From Aromatoleum sp. (GTDB taxonomy: Bacteria > Pseudomonadota > Gammaproteobacteria > Burkholderiales > Casimicrobiaceae), in assembly GCA_010365205.1 (NCBI GenBank), contig JAAFGU010000155.1, forward strand, positions 1 to 6,114: DNA of 6,114 bases. Reading direction: 5' to 3'. The stretch's first letter is position 1. Each line of letters starts with the position of its first letter. Below, one piece after another: positions 1 to 5,559 of the stretch. The notes beneath the pieces were generated by a model. The model saw only the letters and a program-made list of their open reading frames with translations, was not told the DNA's origin and did not search any database. Made by a program: the position numbers and the translations under genes.

Positions 1-1132
1 CGTCGATCCAGCGCCGCTCCGCCCAGCTTTTGAGCCCCAGCTCGGCCAGCTGCACGCCTTTCGCGCCCTCGAGCAGATTCCAACGAAACGGCGTGTCCTC
101 ATAGAGATGCCGGATGAAGAGCTCCCATTCGACCTTGAACGCATTGTCATACGCACGATTGGCCGGCACCTTCTGCCAGGTGTCGAAGAAATCGATCGTC
201 TGCGGCACGTCGGGATTCCACACCGGCTTCGGCGTGTTGACGCGCGCCTGCGTCCAGCAGTCGGTGAGACCGGCGACCGCCGAGCCCAAACTGCCGTCGA
301 CGTGAAAGGTGACGAGATCGTCGCGGCGAACGCGCGTCGTCCACGAGCTGTTGATCTGCGCGACGATGCCGCCGGCGAGTTCGAACGTCGCGTACGCCGC
401 GTCGTCCGCGGTCGCCTCGTATTCGCGGCCCTGCTCGTCCCAGCGCTTCGGGATGTGCGTCGCGCCCAGGCACGACACGCTCTCGACGGCGCCGAACAGA
501 TTGTCGAGCACGTACCGCCAGTGGCAGAGCATGTCGATGATGATGCCGCCGTCGTCCTGCTTGCGGTAGTTCCACGACGGGCGCTGCGCGGGTTGCCAGT
601 CGCCCTCGAACACCCAGTAGCCGAACTCGCCGCGCACGGACAGGATGCGGCCGAAGAAACCGGAGTCGATCAGCATCCTCAGCTTCAGCAATCCGGGGAG
701 CCACAACTTGTCCTGCACGACGCCGTGCCTGACCCCCGCGGCCTTCGCGGCGCGATACAGGTCGAGTGCCTCGCTCAATGTCGGCGCAACCGGCTTTTCG
801 GTGTAGATGTGCTTGCCCGCCGCGATGGCCTGCTGGATCGATCGCGGTCGCAGGCCGGTCGACGCCGAATCGAAATAGACGGTGTCTTCCGCATTCGCGA
901 GTGCGGCGGAGAGATCGGTGGTCCAGCGCGAGATGCCGTTCGCCTTCGCCAACGACGCGAGCTTGCCGGCGTCGCGGCCGACGAGAATCGGGTCGGGCAT
1001 CGCCCGGCGGCCGTCGGCGAGTTCGACGCCGCCCTGCGCGCGGATCGCACACAGCGAGCGGACCAGATGCTGGTTGGTGCCCATCCTCCCGGTCACGCCG
1101 TTCATGATCACACCGAGTCTTAGTGTTTGCAC
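1..1132 (-). CDS. Gfo/Idh/MocA-family NAD(P)-dependent oxidoreductase (3' end off window)
   Basis: This is a probable cytoplasmic dehydrogenase that oxidises or reduces a hydroxyl/keto group on a sugar-, polyol- or hydroxy-acid-like substrate. About 377 codons are visible and the frame is still open at the left edge; family members often have 330-400 residues, so little is probably missing. The N-terminal Rossmann strand runs directly into a glycine-rich loop (GVTGRMG, residues 12-18). The family's EKP motif is at 112-114, with K113 the expected catalytic or cofactor-contacting lysine. A GG-x3-D-x3-H pattern puts D200 and H204 where inositol dehydrogenase-like enzymes have their catalytic Asp/His pair. 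The start is GTG at 1132: a GGAG sits 8 bases upstream, and the first residues (VQTLRLGVI) form the needed beta strand. An in-frame ATG at 1105 would cut that strand. It lies last in the visible operon, 141 bases after the enolase-superfamily gene. The family call is firm and the substrate unknown. Confidence 0.9.
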   Translation of the reverse strand, partial: MQTLRLGVIMNGVTGRMGTNQHLVRSLCAIRAQGGVELADGRRAMPDPILVGRDAGKLASLAKANGISRWTTDLSAALANAEDTVYFDSASTGLRPRSIQQAIAAGKHIYTEKPVAPTLSEALDLYRAAKAAGVRHGVVQDKLWLPGLLKLRMLIDSGFFGRILSVRGEFGYWVFEGDWQPAQRPSWNYRKQDDGGIIIDMLCHWRYVLDNLFGAVESVSCLGATHIPKRWDEQGREYEATADDAAYATFELAGGIVAQINSSWTTRVRRDDLVTFHVDGSLGSAVAGLTDCWTQARVNTPKPVWNPDVPQTIDFFDTWQKVPANRAYDNAFKVEWELFIRHLYEDTPFRWNLLEGAKGVQLAELGLKSWAERRWID

Positions 1133-1273
1133 CTGTGGTTCTCCAGAGTGTGGTCGCGCGAAGCCAGCGCGAGCTAGCGTCGAAGCGTTTCGAATATCGC
1201 CGCGACGCCCAGGGCGCCGTCCGGCAGCGCGTTCTCGCCCGCACTCATCCGGGAATCCGACGAATCCGGCGCG
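1133..1273 (-). other. Intergenic gap within the operon, with two tiny open frames and no recognised gene
   Basis: This is the longest gap between structural genes of the operon. On the minus strand the enolase-superfamily stop overlaps an ATG (ATGA, 1277-1274) that opens a 10-codon frame ending at 1245. That stop again overlaps an ATG (1248), opening a 24-residue frame (MSAGENALPDGALG...) that ends at TAG 1174. Most early codons of the second frame end in G or C, like the real genes here, but its last codons (ATA, GAA, CTT, CGA) do not. No convincing ribosome binding site or strong hairpin terminator was seen. It may be plain spacer, a short coupling peptide or the remnant of a lost gene; the evidence does not decide. 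Confidence 0.4.
1141..1144 (-). promoter_or_regulatory. Ribosome binding site deciding the GTG start of the oxidoreductase
   Basis: On the minus strand GGAG is followed by 8 bases and then the GTG at 1132. It supports the GTG over the in-frame ATG at 1105, which has no comparable purine-rich site. It also shows that this gene has its own initiation site, as expected after a 141-base gap from the previous stop codon. Confidence 0.65.
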
Positions 1274-2734
1274 TCATTGCGCGCTCGCGGAGGCCACGCG
1301 CACGTCGGCGACAGCGAGCGGCGACAGCGACGCCCAGTCCGGCTCGGCGCCGGCGGCAAATCCGGGACCGGCCAGCGAACGCAGATCGATCGTACCGTCT
1401 CGCACGGCGAGCCGCACTGCGCCGTGACTCGATTCGTACAAGCCCGGGTGTGCCGACAGGAAAGCCCGCTGCTCGCGCGCGGTGGCGCCTTGGCCGGCGA
1501 AACCGTTGACGTAGTGATGGCCGTTGCGTTCGACATGGCCGATCCCGAGCAGATTGATCAGCGCCAGGTCCTGCTGGACCGCGAGGCCCGCCTGCGTCGT
1601 CAGGTCTTCGGCCGACAGGAAATAACATCCGTCCGCGGTGTCGCGATTCCACCCGGCGGCGCGCGCGGCGTTGAGCAGCGATTTGTAGAATCCCTTGCAG
1701 GCCTTGCTCGACACGCCGGTGTAACCGAGCGCCCGCGCGCGCGGGAAGGCGTCCAGCGTGGCGTCAGCTTCATCGATCAGCACTGGTCTCGCCGACGCGA
1801 GTGGCGCGATCGACTGGGCAAAGGTGAAATCCCGGGCGAGCGGTTGCTCGATCGACAGCACGCTCGAAGTGAACCGCGCCAGCGCCGGGTCGGCGGCAAG
1901 CGCTTGCCACAGCGCAACGACGTCGCCGACGTCGCGATATTGCTCGTTGCCGTCGAGCGTGACGTGATACGCGTGGGGCAGGGCGTCCAGCACCGCGGCG
2001 ATGCGCGAAAGCCGCGACCGGTCGGCCTCGAGGTCGCCGCCCGTCTTGAGCTTGAAGTAGCGGTTGCCATAGGTAGCGATGACCTCCTCGAGCGTTTCGG
2101 GCAGACCGTCGCCGACGCGGCGCCCGACGTCAGCCGACGTGATCGGGTCGATGAGCCCGACGGTGTGGCGGGCGGCGACCTCGGTCCGCGGCGCAAGGCT
2201 TCGCAGGAAGTCGTCGATCGCGATGCCGGAGAGGTCGGGCGTGAGCGCCGAATCGATGCGCGGCAGGTTGTCGCGGACCGCGGCATAAAACGATACGCCC
2301 AGATGACGGCACAGCGCGTCGAGGATGGCGCGATCGACGAGTGCCGGTCCGTAGCATGCGGTCAGCGGATTGAGGCCGGCGCGCACTCCCGCTTCGAGAA
2401 GTTCGCCATAGTGCGCCGCGAAGTGTCCGAACGCGGGCCTGGGCGTCCCGTCACCGGTGTAGGCTTCGCTCGCCGCGACGAGCGCGGTGCGCAGGTCCGA
2501 GACGTTGTCTGCCGCCGTTTTCGCGGGCGCCTTGTCGAACCATTTCGGAACCATGAGTTCCGCCGCCGCGCCCGTGGCCGTAACCCCGTTGGCGAACGCG
2601 ATCCGCGCGCGAACGAACGCCTGCGGACAGGAGGTCAGCGTCGCCGCCCCGAAGCGGAACGGCAGCCGCAGCGTGACGTCGCGCTCGAAGAGTTCGACGC
2701 TGGCAACGCGGAAGCGAACGGGAGGGGCCGGCAT
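1274..2734 (-). CDS. Enolase-superfamily enzyme, muconate-lactonizing-enzyme-like subgroup, substrate unknown
   Basis: This is a predicted cytoplasmic Mg-dependent enzyme that abstracts a proton next to a carboxylate, giving epimerisation, cycloisomerisation or elimination. Residues 1-150 resemble the capping domain (VELFERDVTLRLPFRFG at 13-29). From about residue 190 comes the barrel, with K228-x-K230 (YFKLKTGG), then D261 (LDGNEQ), E296 (SIEQPL) and D321 (LIDEAD) as likely metal ligands, and K344 (VSSKACKG) as the opposing lysine. Spacings E296-D321 (25) and D321-K344 (23) closely match muconate cycloisomerase, which supports the MLE-type catalytic pattern rather than the Lys/His pattern of mandelate racemase. 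At 486 residues it is well above the usual 350-400, with extra length around 90-125, 165-220 and the C-terminus. ATG 2734 is the first start after an in-frame TGA at 2752-2750; no clear ribosome site is visible, so coupling to the ATPase gene 15 bases upstream is likely. The exact reaction cannot be assigned. Confidence 0.88.
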   Translation of the reverse strand: MPAPPVRFRVASVELFERDVTLRLPFRFGAATLTSCPQAFVRARIAFANGVTATGAAAELMVPKWFDKAPAKTAADNVSDLRTALVAASEAYTGDGTPRPAFGHFAAHYGELLEAGVRAGLNPLTACYGPALVDRAILDALCRHLGVSFYAAVRDNLPRIDSALTPDLSGIAIDDFLRSLAPRTEVAARHTVGLIDPITSADVGRRVGDGLPETLEEVIATYGNRYFKLKTGGDLEADRSRLSRIAAVLDALPHAYHVTLDGNEQYRDVGDVVALWQALAADPALARFTSSVLSIEQPLARDFTFAQSIAPLASARPVLIDEADATLDAFPRARALGYTGVSSKACKGFYKSLLNAARAAGWNRDTADGCYFLSAEDLTTQAGLAVQQDLALINLLGIGHVERNGHHYVNGFAGQGATAREQRAFLSAHPGLYESSHGAVRLAVRDGTIDLRSLAGPGFAAGAEPDWASLSPLAVADVRVASASAQ

Positions 2735-2749
2735 TGGGGCGATCGAGGA

Positions 2750-3562
2750 TCAGTGGTCCAGCGTGCCCTGGGAATAGAAATGTCCGCGGATGGTTTGGGC
2801 GAGCCGGGCGAACTCGGGGCTGCCCATCATCGCCAACGTGCGCGGGCGCGGCAGCGCAACGTCGTAGATTGCGGCGATCGCGCCGGGACGCTCGGTCATC
2901 ACCAGGACCCGATCGGACAGAAAGATCGACTCCGGGATGCTGTGCGTGATCAGCAACACGGTTTTTCTGGCGGCCGCCCAGATCCGCTGCAATTCCAGGT
3001 TCATCTTTTCGCGCGTCATGGCGTCCAGCGCGCCGAAGGGTTCGTCCATCAGCAGGATCGCGGGGTCGTGCACCAGCGCGCGGCAGATCGACGCGCGCTG
3101 TTGCATGCCGCCTGATAGCTGCCAGGGAAATTTGTTCTCGAATCCGTTGAGGCCGACCATGTCGATCAGCTTGCGCGCGTGCTCGAGGCCGGACTCGCGC
3201 GGCAGCTTGCGCACTTCGATTTGCAGCATCACATTCTGCAGCACCGTCCGCCAGGCCAGCAGCACGTGGTTCTGAAACACGATGCCGATGCCCGGCGCCG
3301 GACCGTCGACTTGCTGGCCGGCGATATCGATGACGCCGTGCGACACCGGCAGCAGCCCGGCGATCAACTTCAGCAGCGTGCTCTTGCCGCAACCGCTCGG
3401 GCCGACGACGGACAGGAACTCGCCCTGCCGGATGTCGAAGTCGAGCGGCAGCAACGACTGGACGTCGCCCTCCGCGGCGCGGTAGGTCTTGGCCACGCCG
3501 CGCACCCGGATCAACGCGGCGGGCGCGGCTACCCCCGCACCGCCGGTTGCGCTTTCGGCCAT
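2750..3562 (-). CDS. ABC importer ATPase, SsuB/TauB/ThiZ-like
   Basis: This is the cytoplasmic ATP-hydrolysing subunit of the importer encoded by the two genes before it. The 270 residues carry every expected motif in order: Walker A GPSGCGKST (54-62), Q-loop Q97 (IVFQN), signature LSGGMQQR (149-156), Walker B ILLMDEP (169-175) with catalytic E174, D-loop GALD (177-180) and switch H207 (LITHS). The DEPFGALD stretch and the absence of a long C-terminal regulatory domain fit the nitrate/sulfonate/taurine class rather than the sugar MalK class. The first 16 residues are an Ala/Gly-rich lead-in to the ALIRVRGV strand. ATG 3562 lies only 7 bases after the binding-protein stop and shows no clear Shine-Dalgarno sequence, which points to translational coupling. 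The substrate cannot be told from this subunit. Confidence 0.95.
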   Translation of the reverse strand: MAESATGGAGVAAPAALIRVRGVAKTYRAAEGDVQSLLPLDFDIRQGEFLSVVGPSGCGKSTLLKLIAGLLPVSHGVIDIAGQQVDGPAPGIGIVFQNHVLLAWRTVLQNVMLQIEVRKLPRESGLEHARKLIDMVGLNGFENKFPWQLSGGMQQRASICRALVHDPAILLMDEPFGALDAMTREKMNLELQRIWAAARKTVLLITHSIPESIFLSDRVLVMTERPGAIAAIYDVALPRPRTLAMMGSPEFARLAQTIRGHFYSQGTLDH

Positions 3563-3569
3563 CGCGAAG

Positions 3570-4565
3570 TCAGGGCAGGTAATCGAGGGTCACCCAGTCC
3601 TCGGGCTTGCCCTTGGTCGCCGGGTCGAGCCCGCCGTACTGCGCGAGCAGGTCGAGCGATTCGCCGACGTTGGCCATCGACACCCGGAGCGGACGCAGGC
3701 TGGCGGTTTCCTTGGTGTGATAGAGCGCGGTCGTTTGCTTGAGGCCGACGATCAGCGTTTCGCGCACGCCGGCCTTCGAGTTGGCCTTCAGCATCGCGTC
3801 GACGGCCGCTTCGGGATTCTTTTCGGCGTCCTCCATCGCGCGGGTGGTGGCCCGCAGAAAACGCTTGACCATGTCCGGCTTCGCCTTCAGCGTCTCCGTG
3901 TTGACGACGAGGCCCGAGCTGATCAGGTTCACGCCGTAGTCGGCGAAGCGGATCGGATAGACCGGCTTTTTGGTCGCGTCCTGCAGCTTGATCGCCTGAT
4001 CCATCACGTAGCCCAGGAGCAGATCGGCCTGGCCGTTCATGACCGCGTTGAGCTTGGTCTGCGCGTCGCCGGCGACGGTCTTGAAATCGGTTTCGGCGAT
4101 GCCGGTCTTCTTGAGGAACAGCGGCCAGATCTGCGACATCGAATCGCCCGGAGTCACGGCGACGGTCTTGCCGACGAGGTCCTTCGGCGTGCGGATGTTC
4201 TTGTCGGCAAAACCCATCACCGACATCGGCGAAAGCTGCAATGCCACACCGACCGCCTTGACCGGGGCGCCCTTGGCGGCGGCCTTGATCATCGTCGCGA
4301 CATCGACGTAGCCGAAGGTCGCGGTGTTCGCCGCGACGGCCTGCACGGTTACCCCGGAGCCGCGGCCCTCCTGGATGTCGAGGTCGATGCCTTCCTGGTC
4401 GTAATAGCCGCGCTCCTTGCCGAGGAAGAACGGGGCGTGTTCGCTGTACAGATACCAGTTCAACATCAGAACGGCCTTGTCCTTCGGCTGCGCCAGGGCG
4501 GCGCCGGTGGGTGCGAGCGCGAGCGCCGCGATCAACAGCGAAGCAAATCTCAGCAGATTTTTCAT
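3570..4565 (-). CDS. Periplasmic substrate-binding protein of an ABC importer, NMT1/THI5-like (SsuA/ThiY class)
   Basis: This is the secreted receptor that captures the ligand and delivers it to the permease. It has 331 residues from ATG 4565. A signal peptide is clear: MKNLLR, a hydrophobic core (about 7-19), then ALA before Q26 as the probable signal peptidase I site; no lipobox cysteine is present, so it should be soluble in the periplasm. Family hallmarks include NWYLYSEHAPFFLGKERGYY (36-55), the EGRGSG ligand-loop motif (66-71) followed by TVQAVAANTATFGYVD, and TPKDLVGKTVAV (127-138). The start is set by a strong AAGGAGGAG; a GTG at 4586 in the same frame would place that ribosome site inside the coding sequence. 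Relatives bind sulfonates, pyrimidine precursors, riboflavin, aromatic acids and others, so the ligand is open. No THI-type riboswitch was seen upstream. Confidence 0.93.
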   Translation of the reverse strand: MKNLLRFASLLIAALALAPTGAALAQPKDKAVLMLNWYLYSEHAPFFLGKERGYYDQEGIDLDIQEGRGSGVTVQAVAANTATFGYVDVATMIKAAAKGAPVKAVGVALQLSPMSVMGFADKNIRTPKDLVGKTVAVTPGDSMSQIWPLFLKKTGIAETDFKTVAGDAQTKLNAVMNGQADLLLGYVMDQAIKLQDATKKPVYPIRFADYGVNLISSGLVVNTETLKAKPDMVKRFLRATTRAMEDAEKNPEAAVDAMLKANSKAGVRETLIVGLKQTTALYHTKETASLRPLRVSMANVGESLDLLAQYGGLDPATKGKPEDWVTLDYLP

Positions 4566-4568
4566 GGT

Positions 4569-4577
4569 CTCCTCCTT
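4569..4577 (-). promoter_or_regulatory. Strong Shine-Dalgarno of the binding-protein gene
   Basis: AAGGAGGAG on the minus strand lies 3 bases before the ATG at 4565 (5 bases from the GGAGG core). It is the best ribosome site in the window and fits the high level usually needed for a periplasmic binding protein relative to its permease. It decides the start at 4565 against the upstream in-frame GTG at 4586. Confidence 0.85.
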
Positions 4578-4619
4578 GTGAATCACTGCGAACGAAACTT
4601 GGTGCCAACAGACACTGCG

Positions 4620-5426
4620 TCAGACGGCCAGCCCGACGGCGTCGCCGCGCCGCGACTGATGCCAGGGGATCATCAGCTTCTCGGCCAGTTCCACAACGCC
4701 GAACAGCAGGACGCCCATCATCGACAGTACGAACAGCGCGGCGAACATCAGCGGCAGGTCGAAGTTGCCGTTGGCGATCTGCAGCAGGTAGCCGATGCCC
4801 GAGTTCGAGCCGACGAACTCGCCGACGACGGCGCCAACGACGGCCAGCGTGGCGGACACCTTGAGCCCGCTGAAGATGCTGGGCAGCGCCTGCGGCAGGC
4901 TGAATTTCATGAACATCTGCCAGCGCGACGCGCGCATCGAACGGGCGAGATCGATCATCTCCGGTTCCATCGACTTGAAACCCATCACCGTCGCGACGAC
5001 AACGGGAAAGAAGCCGAGGAGGAAAGCCGAAATCACCTTGGGGAAGATGCCGAATCCGAACCACACGACAAACAACGGTGCGATCGCGATCTTCGGAATG
5101 CTCTGCGAAAAAACGAGCAACGGGTAGACGTAGCTCTCGACCAGCCGCGAATACGCGATCAGCATCGCTATGGGAATGCCTAACAGTATCGAAAGGGCGA
5201 ATCCGCCGAGCGTCGCATAGCCGGTGATGAGGCCTTCCCGCAGCAGCCGTGGCCACTCGGTGACGAGCATGCCGGCGACCGAGAGCGGCGTGGGGATGAG
5301 GTACGGCGGAATCCTGAACAGCCTGATCACCATGTCCCAGAGGACGAAGATGACCACGATCAGGATCAACGGGCGCGCCGCCTCGGATTCGACAAGACGG
5401 CGGGGCCAGGGGCGGGGAACGGGCAT
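4620..5426 (-). CDS. ABC importer permease, SsuC/TauC/ThiX-like (BPD_transp_1)
   Basis: This is the inner-membrane channel subunit, which would act as a homodimer with the ATPase. It has 268 residues from ATG 5426, the usual size for the SsuC class. About six hydrophobic segments are visible (roughly 19-37, 66-93, 100-125, 130-150, 188-205, 222-247). The cytoplasmic EAA coupling loop follows the fourth: IDLARSMRASRWQ (158-170), then SLPQALPSIFSGLK (176-189). The glycine that usually follows EAA-x3 is R165 here. The start is chosen because GGAGG lies 7 bases before ATG 5426 and the next residues lead into the first helix. The frame stays open upstream to a TTG at 5477, but that extension reads through a tandem DNA repeat and lacks a ribosome site. 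It is the first gene after the promoter, with 54 bases before the binding-protein gene. Confidence 0.93.
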   Translation of the reverse strand: MPVPRPWPRRLVESEAARPLILIVVIFVLWDMVIRLFRIPPYLIPTPLSVAGMLVTEWPRLLREGLITGYATLGGFALSILLGIPIAMLIAYSRLVESYVYPLLVFSQSIPKIAIAPLFVVWFGFGIFPKVISAFLLGFFPVVVATVMGFKSMEPEMIDLARSMRASRWQMFMKFSLPQALPSIFSGLKVSATLAVVGAVVGEFVGSNSGIGYLLQIANGNFDLPLMFAALFVLSMMGVLLFGVVELAEKLMIPWHQSRRGDAVGLAV

Positions 5427-5433
5427 CGGCAAT

Positions 5434-5438
5434 CCTCC
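5434..5438 (-). promoter_or_regulatory. Shine-Dalgarno of the permease gene
   Basis: GGAGG on the minus strand is followed by 7 bases and the ATG at 5426. It fixes the start of the permease and argues against the in-frame TTG codons at 5477, 5465 and 5432. Confidence 0.75.
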
Positions 5439-5454
5439 GGCTGCGGACACCGCC

Positions 5455-5484
5455 GGCGCGCACAATGGCGCGCACAATGGCGCA
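5455..5484. repeat. 12-base tandem repeat in the operon leader
   Basis: The plus strand reads GGCGCGCACAAT at 5455-5466, the identical unit at 5467-5478, and a partial third copy GGCGCA at 5479-5484. It lies between the operator and the permease ribosome site, inside the expected untranslated leader. The unit is a multiple of three, so it repeats Cys-Ala-Pro-Leu in the permease frame if that were read further upstream. It may be a simple slippage duplication; no function is evident. Confidence 0.8.
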
Positions 5485-5499
5485 ACGCGGCGGCAGTTT

Positions 5500-5513
5500 T
5501 AACCAGTTGGTTA
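5500..5513. promoter_or_regulatory. Palindromic operator, probable TetR-family binding site
   Basis: TAACCA-GT-TGGTTA is a perfect inverted repeat with 6-base arms and a 2-base centre, A/T-containing against a G/C-rich background. It begins 3 bases downstream of the predicted -10 box and covers the expected transcription start, a position from which a bound dimer would block RNA polymerase. The layout (ACCA-nn-TGGT core) is like known TetR-family operators such as the RutR site. The TetR gene ends 46 bases further upstream on the same strand, making its product the natural candidate. The symmetry is seen directly; the regulator assignment is inferred. Confidence 0.75.
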
Positions 5514-5516
5514 CTC

Positions 5517-5546
5517 ATGATAAGGCGCGGCCGTGGCGGACGTCAA
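5517..5546 (-). promoter_or_regulatory. Sigma70-type promoter of the transporter/enzyme operon
   Basis: On the minus strand TTGACG (5546-5541; 5 of 6 to the -35 consensus) is followed after 18 bases by TATCAT (5522-5517; 5 of 6 to the -10 consensus). Transcription should start near 5510, inside the palindrome, leaving a leader of about 84 bases before the permease ATG. No comparable pair was seen in the other gaps, so the five genes to the left are likely driven from here. Confidence 0.72.
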
Positions 5547-5559
5547 CCGGAGGGCGCCG

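Noticed and set aside
107..1123. Plus-strand open frame of 338 codons
   Set aside because: It lies opposite the Gfo/Idh/MocA gene, whose Rossmann loop, EKP and D/H motifs establish the real strand and frame.
147..1244. Minus-strand open frame of 365 codons overlapping the oxidoreductase in another frame
   Set aside because: The translation is Arg-rich and without motifs, whereas the frame starting at 1132 gives a coherent oxidoreductase with a ribosome site.
1277..3115. Long open frame on the plus strand (about 612 codons)
   Set aside because: It is antisense to the enolase-superfamily and ATPase genes, which have full motif sets. The translation is Arg/Gly/Asp-rich and resembles no family; such frames are common opposite high-G+C genes.
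4566..4586. Upstream GTG start for the binding protein
   Set aside because: It would put the strong AAGGAGGAG inside the coding region and add seven charged or polar residues before a normal signal peptide.
4599..4608. Small palindrome TTGGTGCCAA between the permease and binding-protein genes
   Set aside because: The arms are only 4 bases, with no T-run or promoter hexamers beside it. It is too weak to call an operator or terminator.
4566..4619. Possible internal promoter or THI-type riboswitch before the binding-protein gene
   Set aside because: A TTGGCA occurs but has no acceptable -10 at 16-18 bases. The 54-base gap is too short for a TPP riboswitch, and no such conserved core was seen there or in the operon leader.
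3489..5183. Long open frame on the plus strand (about 564 codons)
   Set aside because: It mirrors the binding-protein and permease genes, whose signal peptide, membrane segments and family motifs are clear. It has no recognisable domain and no ribosome site.
5427..5477. TTG start giving a 285-residue permease
   Set aside because: The extension is encoded by the tandem repeat, has no ribosome site of its own, and is replaced by a well-spaced GGAGG and ATG at 5426.
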